Below, in pieces: positions 22,994 through 33,604 of a stretch of 64,000 nucleotides of DNA. Made by a program: the position numbers and the translations under genes. Source of the DNA: Rusavskia elegans (taxonomy: Eukaryota; Ascomycota; Lecanoromycetes; Teloschistales; Teloschistaceae). The first letter of the stretch is position 1; every line of letters starts with the position of its first letter. The stretch lies in the NCBI GenBank assembly GCA_011316305.1, contig SAUG01000050.1, positions 372,001-436,000 of the forward strand. Reading direction: 5' to 3'. Under the pieces are notes generated by a model that was not told the DNA's origin, did no database searches, and was given only the letters and a program-made list of their open reading frames with translations.

Positions 22994-24228
22994 TTATATA
23001 TCGCCCGGACTTGAACCGCCATGGCAGCCTCGTTCATGTCGTTTCATGTTACTCCTTACGCTGAAGGCTTTCCCGCAGCCGGGGTGTGGACATTTGAAAG
23101 GTTTCTCCCCCGTATGAGAATGGCTGTGTATGCGCAAGCTCGAGGGTCGCGAGAAGGCTTTGTTGCAAGTCTGGCAAACGTACCGATCTTGCGGCTGACC
23201 CGAAAAAGCTGCAGAGGAAGATGGCGAGATGTAGTGATGATGTTGATGCTGCCACGGACTGGCCTGGTCGATTGGCGACTGCTGCTGCAGTTGCTGAGGG
23301 GGATTAGAAAGTGCAGGATCCATAGGAACGGGCACTGGAGAGTTTGTGGGTAGAGGGCGCTGGTAGTACATCTGCGGCGGTGCTGGGCCCGCTTGAGCCG
23401 AATGAGGGTATGAGTAGTTCGTGGCATTGGTAGGCGATGGCGGGTAGGGGGAATTTCCATAGGGAGATTCTGCTGCTGGAGGCAAGGAAGTAAGCGCTGC
23501 TTGAGTTGCCGGTGGTGCGGGCTCCCGCTTGAGTTGAGGGTCGATGACGTTGTTACTTTGGCCCGAGGCATAGTACGGCCCTGGTGGGGCGGCGGAAGAG
23601 CGTGAAGAAGTTGCTGAAGGAGACTGCTGGGAATCGTCAAATTCGAGGTTGGGGCGGAACGGAGGGGTTGGCGGGAGGGCCCTGGGGCTGCTCACGGGCG
23701 GTTGACCATAAGTCTGCGATCGAAGATCGGTAGGCTGGGGGCTCTGCCGTGTCAGCGGAGGTAACGAAGGCTCTCTTTCCCGTTTCACTGCGCCCCGAGT
23801 CAGTCGGTGGACGGAGTGGGTGGTGAGTCGTCTCGTCGAAGATGACTCGACTTACGCTGCTTCTTCTCGTCGTCTGCTGATGGGCTTGTGGCCATGGTGC
23901 CGATCAAGCTCTGAATGGATGGAAGAGTGCACTTGGAGTGAAAGTCTTCGATGGGAGGCGAGGGGGGGTGGTGAGGGGCTCGATGGTAAAGTGGTTGTTG
24001 GGCTGGATATGGGGTTGGGTATGGGTATGGATATGGGTTCGTGGTGAGGGCCGATGCCATATCTCGAGCACGAAGCTGGTGGTTGGGATCGCGTGAATAA
24101 GCCACACGATGCTGAGTCGGCTGGGGAGGATGATGTTGGTGATGCTGGGTTGTCTGCGGTCGTGGATTGGAAGTGTAGGTTGCTGCTGTACGGGGATTTG
24201 GGCGGTGTATCAGATGGGAAAGATTCAT
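22994..24228 (-). CDS. mtfA: C2H2 transcription factor MtfA (RsrA-like)
   Basis: Minus-strand exons 24228-23856 and 23787-22994 (68-nt intron, GTAAGT/CAG) give 388 aa. The start MNLSHLIHRPN matches the MtfA N-terminus. Next come SPPIEDFHSKCTLPSIQSLIG (residues about 88-110), LPPTPPFRP, MYYQRPLP and QHHHYISPSS. Two C-terminal C2H2 fingers follow, YVCQTCNKAFSRPSS.. from about residue 327 and FKCPHPGCGKAF.., with SVRSNMKRHERGCH in the second. This block order is that of Aspergillus MtfA, a nuclear regulator of secondary metabolism, development and protease output. The function here is inferred by orthology. Downstream targets are not visible; no secondary-metabolite cluster lies in the window. 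Confidence 0.88.
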
Positions 24229-24446
24229 ATCTTCACCGCCACCTCATCCGTCAGCAACCTGGATTTTGCAAAAATGAAGAAATCGGCAGCCACAACGAAG
24301 ATGAGTGAAAACCAGGCCAGCTGCTGCCGCGGTGTGCACATTACGCTTGCATTTACCGCTGTGCTTGTATTACACCATCCCACAACGAACACGACGACAG
24401 GAGGAGATGCAGATGTCATGCTTACAAAGGTTAGGCACAACGACAT
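24225..24446 (-). promoter_or_regulatory. Upstream ORF overlapping the mtfA start (ATGA)
   Basis: A 73-codon frame starts with ATG at 24446, and its TGA shares bases with the mtfA ATG (ATGA, 24228-24225). If the mRNA leader includes it, ribosomes would stop exactly at the mtfA start. Whether the leader is unspliced here is unknown. Confidence 0.35.
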
Positions 24447-25746
24447 GTGGTGCTAGGTGCTAATCACAGACGCTCGGTAAGGTATTATTAAAGGACAAGG
24501 ACCCCCTCCAGGCGTTGGTACAAGTACAGGATAATCTCCAGCTGGAAGGGAAGGAAGCACCGGGGTCGTCCGTCAAAGCAAGCTGTTAACGATCTCCAGG
24601 CACATGGCAGTAGCGTTTGCGGATCACCGTCTCAATCTGCTGCCGGGTGGGCCTCCCCTCTGCTCTCCTTGCGGGATACCGGAGTAGTGCTAGGCAAAAG
24701 ATGTGCACGGTAGTCGAGCGTCGTGGGTGTGACGGCCCCAACGTTGTTCAGCTTAGGTTCGAATCAAGAAGCTACCTGGGCCAGTCCAGAAGCACGTCCT
24801 TGGGACCGGGGCAGGATCCTGGACCTTGCTTACACCACGACAATGTCGAACGCACTGTCGAAGAAATGACCACTGGCACATCACGCAGCAAAATACATCT
24901 CGGGGGAAGGTGACGGCCCCCCTCTAGCCCTCCAGCTGGACGCCAGACTCACTCACCTTCTCTATCCAGGGACGACGCTAGCCACTTAGTCCCGTGCGAG
25001 TGTGTTCGCCATCGAGAAATCCATTCGGCCTCAGGGGGTACTCTCCGCGAGGGATGACTGGCGTCGTTGCAGCGTTTGGAGATTAATGAGCAGGATGTAC
25101 TAGACAGATCGACTCCGCTCCCTTATCGCCGGTCCGGACCAAACAAACGCAACTGATCTTCAATTTACGGCCCTTGACGAACACTGCCAACACGAGCGAG
25201 TCGTGGATACCCGTCCTGTTTGGTGCGCTGGCACAACATGTGGAATTATTGTGGATGTTGGATCTGGAAACTAAGATTGCTACCTGCCTATCCCTGCTCT
25301 AGGCTGGATGGCTCGCCGGCTGATCGACGGCACAGCAGGCTTGCTACTCCTGGCATGATCAGCAAGAGATGGGGTGATGAAAGATCATCGCTACCATCCT
25401 TCATGCACCCCATCCCAGAAACAGGCTGGCAACTGCCGTTCGCGGATTTTCCTAATGCACAATCTCCTCGATCCGGCCTGGACTGAGCACAGGGTTTGCG
25501 GCGTCTGCTCGCTTATACATCCACGGACCCTTCAATTTGGCCCCCTAATGCACTGTCGCACCGTCACACCTTATCGTCACACACGCTCGGCTTTTACACG
25601 TGGATGACAGGTATATCACGACCCCTCATGCTGAATCCGCGTGGATGTCGCCCGCCGAGCGAGCCTGCTAGACTTCGGACAATGAAAACGATCTCCGACA
25701 GGTCGAGATATCATACGTCTAGCCGCTTATGGCTTTTCAATACACC

Positions 25747-25782
25747 CCTGTCAATCCTGTCAATCCTGTCAATCCTGTCAAT
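25747..25782. repeat. 9-bp tandem repeat CCTGTCAAT x4
   Basis: Four perfect consecutive copies of CCTGTCAAT. Confidence 0.95.
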
Positions 25783-27772
25783 TCTTGATGGACCGGCGAA
25801 AAGAGCGAAAGATGACCAATGAACATTGGCCGACGCCATCTTCCCGTCGAAATGACCTGGCAAGTCTGGCTGGAAGCTAGACTTCTGACAACAAACGCAC
25901 TTTTCGGAGCTCTTGGTGCTAGAAAAGGTGCCACCATGCATATATGCGGTGTGCTGGGCAAGGGCGAGATCACAATCTAAGCATGGTCCTTTCGTCTTTG
26001 CCATGTAGCGCTTCTCCACAACATCATGAGGCCATCATCCACGAGGGATTTGCAATTTGAACGTCATTTTTCTAAGTGCATTTTTGTAGCCTCCTGAAGC
26101 AGTGCCGGTCCGAGGACTGGGCGGCGATCTACTCATGCAACTAGGGTTTCCCCAGCCGAGGGCCAGGTGGAGCGATGCACGCGGCGGCGGCACATCACCG
26201 TCGATCTCAAACGGTTCATGTGCCCAAGCTCCACTGATCGTCACCAAGCACGCGGATTTCGCCCAAGCTTGCTAGCATGGGCCACCATGTGTACCACACA
26301 GTTTTACCTTTGGTGGCGGTATACTCTTTATCCTGTGGAGCATCCAGATCTTGGTCTCTCTTGATCTATGGGCAAGCAAAAGTGTGCAGCACCAGTTGAT
26401 TACCTTTTCTTCCTGCGTCTGGCGCAAAGATCCAGCAGCAAAAGCTTTCTCAGAGTCTGCCAATAGCCCGGGGTCGGATCGGGGAAAACATCTCGATATT
26501 GAAAGCCTTCCTGATCTGGCCGACTTCTAGGCCCGGACGTTGAAAGATGCGGTAAAGCTATACGAAAGAAGTCATGTCCCGGGAGAAATGCATGCAGCAA
26601 GATGCAATGCAAGGCACGAAATGACGCGGTGAAGCCCAGGTACCGACCGCATCCTGGGGGGTCTCAAGTACCAAGTATTCGAATATCGAGTCTTTGCGTC
26701 TCTGTATCGGTCGTCAAAAGATCGATATTGAAGTCTCCATGCCCTACGGTTGATCTATCTGTCGCTTACTTATCGTCCCGAAAGTATATCTGCATGCGAG
26801 ATGGTGAATCGGCCATTATTGTCTGATCCCGTCTACTGGCCTGCCATCAACGGACTTGACTGGTCCGAGAGCAGGACCCTTTCAAATTTACCTTTAGACT
26901 TCAGCCCTTTTGTTAGCACGATGATGCAGCGATAATAAGACGGCGTCTTAAGGGATACTAGGAGGTATGTCTCCGCTCTCACGCCTTGATTTTGAACTGA
27001 ATAGCAAACGCAGGCTTCCGGTAGGGAAACAGTACTATGAGTTTGTCGAAACAAAACATTTAAGGGTGATTGACGGAGGTAACCCATACTTGGCACACAT
27101 TGCATATGTATGTTTGTCCTCCTTCTCCATCGACGACTACACCCTGCATTCAACCACTTTTAGGCCATGTGCCTTTACAATCAGATGCTCAAGTAAGCAT
27201 GTCAGAACGTTCCATCGTTCGTTTGGCGCATAATCCATGCAATCTTCTGGCGTAGTTCATTACATCAATTTCGGAGGCCTACAGACACGACACAAGGTGA
27301 CGGATGCACGTTTAGTTTTTCACTTCCGTTCTCATCCGATGCCTCGCCATACGGTGGAGACCTGAACTTTCGCGTTCAATGAACCTACGGCCATCCCCCG
27401 ATTTCGGAGGCAGGACGAGGACTTTCTTCCGCCGCTACTACTGTGAGAGATTGATACCACCCGTCAAGCACTGAAGGTACATGATGTAATGCATCTCTGA
27501 CAGCAGACAAATTCAGCGACAGGCAAGGCAGGACCAGCCTATGGCATACAGTATGCTACATCGTCGCGCGAGCGTTGATGACCCCGGCATCAACTAATGC
27601 AACTCGTGCATCGACCACCACAGAGTTGGTCGATTCAGGAGCCAGCACAAACTATGCTCGACGTACCCGAGCGCTCCAGGATCACCACTCGGTGCTATGA
27701 GGACGTCATCCAACAACGGACATAGACAAATGACGCCCGGCATGCATAAGGGTCTTCCAGCTTGGGAAGCAC

Positions 27773-27781
27773 TACTCCGTA
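27773..27781 (-). promoter_or_regulatory. TACGGAGTA element (reverse)
   Basis: Reads TACTCCGTA on the plus strand, about 100 bp from another copy at 27877-27885. Confidence 0.45.
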
Positions 27782-27876
27782 CATGAAGAGGTATCTAGGC
27801 CTTCTTAGCACCACGTGCCATTGCATATGTATCTCACCTGCTTTGAAGCATGTGCTTGGCCCTTGTTTTACGCTTT

Positions 27877-27890
27877 TACGGAGTACTCCG
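27877..27890. promoter_or_regulatory. TACGGAGTACTCCG palindromic element
   Basis: CGGAGTACTCCG (27879-27890) is a perfect 12-bp palindrome made of two inverted CGGAGTA halves; inverted CGG triplets are typical targets of Zn2Cys6 dimers. Confidence 0.5.
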
Positions 27891-28165
27891 GCAGCAGGTG
27901 AGCTTGGACAGCGTTGTTTACGGCAATGCCATCTCCTCTTTCTCTCAACGTTCATCGTCTATTTTTTGGCTCGAATTCTTCCTCTAGACTTGACGATGTT
28001 ACGTTATACAATATGGTCAGACCCACCGCTCGGTCCTTACTGCAAGTGTTCAAGTAGTATCACCGTCGACGTGAGGGGTTGACTCCTCTCCAGACAAGGC
28101 TTTCCAAGCATCCGTGCTTCGCAACCATCTGGAGTTCACTGGATCTGGACGTGACTCTACCTCGA

Positions 28166-28220
28166 GCACAATAGGTAGGCTCACGGAAAACAGGTATCCT
28201 CATGCACAACAGGTAGGCTC
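28166..28220. repeat. 17-bp direct repeat pair
   Basis: GCACAAYAGGTAGGCTC occurs at 28166-28182 and 28204-28220 with one C/T difference. Confidence 0.8.
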
Positions 28221-28380
28221 TCCCCAGACATAGATCTCCATTAGCACCCATGAAAGGTAAGATAACAAGCACGCCTCGAATCCCAACGGAGTCCGTGAAA
28301 TGGAGATCCTCGTATCTTTGAGGATATCTCCATGTCGTATGCAGAGGTCGTTCGTTCGCTTTTGGATCATTAAGACCACA

Positions 28381-28505
28381 TCGAGGTAATCGATACTTCG
28401 ACCTTAACGATGCGATGCATTGGATTCTAGATAACAGACGAACCAACGTCGGAGGTAATTGGCGTTTCGATTTCGACAAGTCGATGCATCGGATGTTGGA
28501 TAATC
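28381..28505. repeat. Diverged tandem duplication of about 68 bp
   Basis: Two adjacent units both begin GAGGTAAT, contain TTCGA and CGATGCAT and end GATAA. They differ mostly by C/T and A/G changes, as if an old duplication had been mutated by transitions. Confidence 0.5.
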
Positions 28506-28986
28506 GATAAATAAATGTTCCTTACCAATCAATATCGTGGTCTGGGAAATTCGGGAAACTCCTTCTGCATCTCTCAATAGGGCCTTGAGGGATGCATCTA
28601 CACTGTCCTTGCACCTGCCATGTTCACCGCTACTTTCGGAATTGTTCCCGGTTTTCGATCGAAGTGTTCTCAATATGACTCGGGGGAGTGATGATGATTG
28701 ATGCATTGGTGTTCAAGATGATTGTGTCGATGGCTTTGCATCGAGACCTTCGATTTGTTTCGAAGAAAGCGTGTCTCAGGGGTTCTAGGGAGTACCGTAC
28801 CTCAAAGATTCTCGGCCCACTGGAATCAACCTGGGCTGGTATCCGAGATGATACAGAAAGAACGTCTCGGTTGGCTATATAAACTGGGAGTAGATATAAA
28901 TCTTGATACATTCCATGATCGTGTACCCAGAGGCGGTGATAATCGTCCACCTTTCTGAAAGTAGTCTACCTGTTTTCTCAACCCAT

Positions 28987-31014
28987 CTAAGCATCCAATT
29001 TCAACCTTTCAAGCAGTCTGTCAATCTTCCCCAACAAAATCTGATAATTGACCGCGTCACTCGCGAACTCATCGCCCGCCACTTCTCCATCCAATGTCCG
29101 GATGGCACCAGCGAATTGGGGCACGCTGCCCTCCTCACCGCCAGCCAAACGCGTCTCTTGTATCTTCGCCTCCAGACCGCTGACGTCGACTCGTTCGTCC
29201 TCCGTCCCTTCTTTTGTGCTCTGCTCAGCCATATTTTCACCCTCTTCAGCCATCATGTCCTCCAACCCACTGTCCTCAAATCTTAACCTATATCTCTCAC
29301 TCAGATAATACCTGATATCATCCAACAGCTCGATACTATCCGTCTCCTGTCTTCCCCTGATTCTGCCCGCACTCTCTTTGATCAGGTCCGCGAACTCTTC
29401 TTCATCAATGTAATTTTCCAATCTGTAGGCGAAATATCTGGCTCCAAACTCTTCCAACCGCGGTACCCGAGTCAACCACCCCGCGCGCACGACGTCGTAA
29501 ATATCTATATTTCCCGAGTCAGCGGGCGGCCGCTCCGTGCCCACGATTTGGAGATCCGATGCGGGTGCCATGGTGCCGTTACCTAAGGTGCTGATGACCA
29601 AAGCGGCCTTTTGCTTGAGGCGTTCGATGAGGAGAAGATCCGCGGCAAAGAGCACATCGACGGCGATTTCGAGGGGGAAGTCTGTGTTTTCCGTGTAGAG
29701 GAATGTGAGGACTGTTTCCAGAACATCAGGAGTACAGTCGATGGGGATGATTTGAAGGCGCGGTGTTGATTGAGCTTCGCGGAAGCCAGATGAGAACATG
29801 GTGAGGAAGAATTCGGAGCGGAGGAGCATGGCGCGATGGACGGGGAAAAGGGTGGATTTTTGAGACGGGCGGGTGCGTGATGGAGTACGAAATGCGATGG
29901 CAGTAGGACCTATAGGGATGCCGTTGAGTGGGCCTTCTGTTGTTCTTACCGGTGGTATTTGTTGAGCCTCGTCTGTTGGAGTATCCGCGGGATCTTGTTC
30001 AATGGGTTGGTCGGCGCGAAGGAGGACATCTGCGAAAATGCCGTTATTGCTATCCCACTTGACGTCGTCCGCCTTTTCCGTGTCTACAATGACCTTGTGC
30101 TTGATAACATTATCCATAAACCAAGCCTCCAGCTGACTCCGACCTCTTTCGACCTCTTCGGTTCTTCTTTGCCGTGACAGCCTTCTATCATCGCTCTGTA
30201 ACACTGCTTCCCACAAGCTTTGGATTTCGAGATGATTGCTAATCTTGGCAATACCCTCGAGTATCTCGTCCTCGGAGAAGCCACTTCCTGATCCTCCGCC
30301 GAGTTCGGTCGGTATCTCACCGAGGTATACATAGCGCATAGCTATACCGAAAGCTTGTGGCGGGATTGCGGTTGGAATCTTCCATGATGTGGTTTCTGGA
30401 GCAGCGGCAAGCTTCTTCTGAAAGTACGGGGAGCGCGCAGAAAGAAGGTACTTGTGCAAACGGAAAGACTCGCCTACAGCCGTGACGAGTAGATCTGACG
30501 TTTGGGGCGTATCTCGAGTCAAAAGAGAGGTGATGTGTGCTGCGAAAGGCTGTAGGGGGTCGGTACTCTTGGAGTAATCGTAGGACAGGAGTAGGTTTCG
30601 GATTCGATCATTGAGAGCGTTATACAGACAACGTTCGCCTTGGAACGTATCCCGTTCGCATAGGGCCCCGGACTCAAGGAGCAGTTGAACGACTTCGTAA
30701 TGACCGCACAGACTAGCCTTGGCGGATAAAAGATTAGTAGATGCAAATTTGGCAGCTGAGGGAAAGTTAGATGAGAGACTGCCTACCAAGATCAGAGGAG
30801 AATAGTCAAATCGATCCCGAGCGTTTATGTTAGCCCCATCTCTGATCATCTCCTGGCACAATTTGAGATCTCCCCTACGACAGGCCTCGCACAGTCTGTT
30901 GAAGCCTTCGCTGATGTCGACAGGGTTTTCCTCCTTGAGTCGTCCATCTTTGATGAGTTTCTTCTCTTCATGTAGGCTGACTTCGAGCTGATCTTTCCGG
31001 AGGAGCGATGTCAT
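28987..31014 (-). CDS. Ankyrin-repeat and double BTB/POZ protein (ABTB1/Btb3-like)
   Basis: Minus-strand exons 31014-30787 and 30717-28987 give 652 aa. An N-terminal ankyrin pair (about residues 33-110: LCEACRRGDLKLCQEMIRDGANINARD, then SPLILASLCGHYEVVQLLLESGA) is followed by two BTB domains. The first is near SDLLVTAVGESFRLHKYLLSARSPYF and the second near FPVHRAMLLRSEFFLTMFSSGF. A C-terminal part containing YFAYRLENYIDEEEFADLI follows. This layout is that of human ABTB1 and S. pombe Btb3, adaptors for Cul3 ubiquitin ligases; that role is inferred. The 69-nt intron 30718-30786 is a multiple of three without a stop. Removing it restores the ankyrin consensus (ILASLCGHYE), so I splice it. Divergent from nimA. 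Confidence 0.85.
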   Translation of the reverse strand: MTSLLRKDQLEVSLHEEKKLIKDGRLKEENPVDISEGFNRLCEACRRGDLKLCQEMIRDGANINARDRFDYSPLILVGSLSSNFPSAAKFASTNLLSAKASLCGHYEVVQLLLESGALCERDTFQGERCLYNALNDRIRNLLLSYDYSKSTDPLQPFAAHITSLLTRDTPQTSDLLVTAVGESFRLHKYLLSARSPYFQKKLAAAPETTSWKIPTAIPPQAFGIAMRYVYLGEIPTELGGGSGSGFSEDEILEGIAKISNHLEIQSLWEAVLQSDDRRLSRQRRTEEVERGRSQLEAWFMDNVIKHKVIVDTEKADDVKWDSNNGIFADVLLRADQPIEQDPADTPTDEAQQIPPVRTTEGPLNGIPIGPTAIAFRTPSRTRPSQKSTLFPVHRAMLLRSEFFLTMFSSGFREAQSTPRLQIIPIDCTPDVLETVLTFLYTENTDFPLEIAVDVLFAADLLLIERLKQKAALVISTLGNGTMAPASDLQIVGTERPPADSGNIDIYDVVRAGWLTRVPRLEEFGARYFAYRLENYIDEEEFADLIKESAGRIRGRQETDSIELLDDIRYYLSERYRLRFEDSGLEDMMAEEGENMAEQSTKEGTEDERVDVSGLEAKIQETRLAGGEEGSVPQFAGAIRTLDGEVAGDEFASDAVNYQILLGKIDRLLERLKLDA

Positions 31015-31350
31015 CAGGATCCTATGTTTACTTCAGAAGATGGTCAATCACAGCTGGCAGGGCACGTCACGAAAGACGGTCAGCGGCCGTGGCGGATAGA
31101 ATGTTGAAGCTTATGTCCGATGACGTCACATGTATGAATGGTTAGATCTTCGTAGCAACCGTCACCATGTGCCAAGCAAGCTTGTTTACTGCCCCTTGAA
31201 CCAATAGGTACTTTCTAGCCCAAGCGCAACCCATACTGCATCTCGACCAGTGACTTTGATTTTCAGTGATAATGTACTTTGGGCCAAGGTGACTCAGATC
31301 ATCCATTTCTGTATTGCGCTCGAGGTGTCAATATCGAAATCGGTTTCATT
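31015..31350. promoter_or_regulatory. Divergent promoter between BTB gene and nimA
   Basis: A 336-bp stretch between two divergent starts; it holds a perfect CRE at 31121-31128 and no coding signal. Confidence 0.55.
31121..31128. promoter_or_regulatory. CRE site TGACGTCA
   Basis: Perfect 8-bp palindrome bound by ATF/CREB bZIP factors (AtfA/Atf1 in fungi), in the 336-bp shared promoter. Confidence 0.6.
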
Positions 31351-33604
31351 ATGGCTTCGTCAACAGAAGCGGAAAAGTATCAGGCACTGGGTGTCATAGG
31401 TAAAACAGCATCGGATTCAATAGCAGTTGGCTTAATGCTTATGGGTATGCAGGTAAAGGTTCTTTTGGCATCATCCGAAAGGTTCGACGAGTGGCAGATC
31501 AGCATGTGAGTTGTGCTCCTCAGAAGCCAATTGGCGATTGAGCACTGACAGGCTCCAGATCCTATGTCGGAAAGAAGTAAGCTACATCAAGATGGGCCAG
31601 AAAGAGCGCGAGCAGCTCTACTCCGAATTCTCTATTCTGAGCTCGTTGCGGCACCCAAACATCGTTGCCTACTACCACCGCCAGCATCTCAAAGACACTC
31701 AAGACCTCCATTTATACATGGAGTACTGTGGCGGAGGAGACCTCAGCATGATAATCAAGGATCTCATCCAGAAGAACCAGTACGCTGAGGAGTCGTTTGT
31801 TTGGAGCATCTTCTCACAGTTGGCGACTGCTCTCTATCGTTGTCACTATGGAGTGGATCCACCCGAAGCGGGAACGAATGTCCTGGGATTGACTGGCGAA
31901 GTCAAGCCGCCCCAGGGCTTGCGGGGGAAGAACCAGGTCATGATACTGCATCGTGATCTGAAGCCCGACAACGGTATGTTTGAAAATTGTGATGTGTACA
32001 ACTTGGAGTGGGGACTGATCTCATTAGTCTTTCTCGGTGAAGAAAACCAAGTCAAGCTGGGTGACTTTGGATTGTCGAAGCTGATGCAATCGCATGACTT
32101 TGCTTCCACTTACGTCGGAACTCCGTATTACATGTCTCCAGAAATCTGTGCTGCGGAAAGATACACTCTGCATTCGGACATTTGGTCGCTAGGTTGCGTC
32201 ATGTATGAGCTCTGTGCTCGGAAGCCCCCGTTTGACGCGAAGACCCATTTTCACCTGGTTCAGAAGATTAAGGATGGACGCGTTGACTCGCTACCGAGCA
32301 TGTATTCACCGGAGTTGCAGCAAGCCATCAAGTCTTGCCTGAGAACCAACCCTCTACAACGGCCAGATACTGCGGCTCTTCTCAGTCTTCCTATAATGCG
32401 GCTTATGCGAAAAGAGCGAGAAGTGGTTGAAATTGGAAAAGCCCTCCGGTTGAAGGAAGACCAGCTCATGATCAAGAAAGCCGACGTTGAGGACAAAATT
32501 GCCCAATTTGGCACCGAAAAGGAAAAGATGAGGGTCGCGATCGATGACACGGTCCGACGAGAATGGGAAGTCAAAGCTCGTCTCGCAATCGACCAACAGA
32601 TCCAGGCTGAAATGCGAGAGCTGCAAAAGAAATTCGAGACTGAAGTTCAAGCGCGAGTGAAGGCAGAAGTCCAACAGCAGCTTCAATCCCTCAACCTGGC
32701 AAAACCAGCTTCTCCTGTTTCCCCAGAAGAGGTGATGTCAATCTCGAGCGATCAGAAAGGGGAATCAGATCGATCTGCCCTCACAGACCTTAGCAGTCTA
32801 TCACTCGACTCACCAACCGCACCGAAGGCAAACGCACAGCCAGCGAGGCGAAAGCGCCAGGGACCTCTCGCTCGGTCACGTACGGAATTTGACTCGCCCA
32901 TGGAGCATCACCTACCCGCACCCTCCCCAATGTCTATTGATTGCCTTTCACTGTCGCCACGGCGTAATCAAATCGCGGCTGCGACCAGTATCCCCAACAG
33001 CAAGAACATCTTTGCGGCAGCTGCCAAGCAAAAGACCAAATTGCATCCCCTGTCATCCTCGCCCAAATCAGGCCTGTCTCTAGATCCGGCAATCATGGAG
33101 GACTCTGAAGACGATGTTCCAGAACTTTCCTCGCCAACTCGAAGGCCATCCACCAAAGCACCTACACGACCTGGCCTGCTCCGCCAAAAAACCGCCCCGA
33201 CAAATCGCTTAGCCGCAGCACCGACACTATTTCCAGCGAAGAAACCGCCACGCATTCCATCGCCAACTAATATACTTCCCACAGGCTCACCTGTCCGTAA
33301 GGTTCCTCCCAAGCCTGCAAGTGCCGGCGGTGACGAGATGCTCAAAGCTGTGATGGCGCGCAATATGCTCGGCCAAGGCGGGCAAGGAGGCCGGACCTTG
33401 GTTGAGTTGGCCCAGGCAAGAGCTGGTGGTACGCAGAACGCAGCGCCTACTGTGGGAGCCAAAGGGATGTTGGAGACTGGAGAATTGCCAGCTGCGCCGG
33501 CGTTCCGACGACGTGAAAGCGAGGTGCCAGTGTGGGATCCCGAGAAGGATGAAATGCCAAGCCCCTTCCTCGTTCGAGGTACGAAGGGAATGAGAAAATT
33601 ATGA
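31351..33604 (+). CDS. nimA: Mitotic Ser/Thr kinase NimA (NEK family)
   Basis: Exons 31351-31399, 31453-31505, 31559-31973 and 32028-33604 give 697 aa. Introns 1 and 2 split the Gly-rich loop region: KYQALGVIG + KGSFGIIRKVRRVADQH + ILCRKEVSY. The catalytic domain (about 1-295) has HRDLKPDN, GDFGLSK, TYVGTPYYMSPE and DIWSLGCVMYELC. A coiled coil follows (about 300-400, rich in Lys/Glu/Gln), then a long Ser/Pro-rich tail with many SP sites. NimA is needed for entry into mitosis in Aspergillus and is controlled by CDK phosphorylation and destruction. Closest relatives are A. nidulans NIMA, N. crassa NIM-1 and yeast Kin3. The 54-nt third intron is in frame and stop-free; removing it gives the normal DNVFLGEENQVKLGDFG. 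Confidence 0.93.

Larger units (their letters stand above)
24447..28986. other. Gene-poor 4.5-kb stretch upstream of mtfA
   Basis: No supported gene on either strand; frames of 60-140 codons overlap and lack motifs. It contains a 9-bp tandem repeat (25747-25782), two TACGGAGTA elements (27773, 27877) and short direct repeats around 28166-28505. It is probably in part the long upstream region of mtfA. Confidence 0.5.

Noticed and set aside
24745..24790. GGTTCGAATC resembling a tRNA B box
   Set aside because: The flanks do not form a T stem and there is no A box or cloverleaf upstream.
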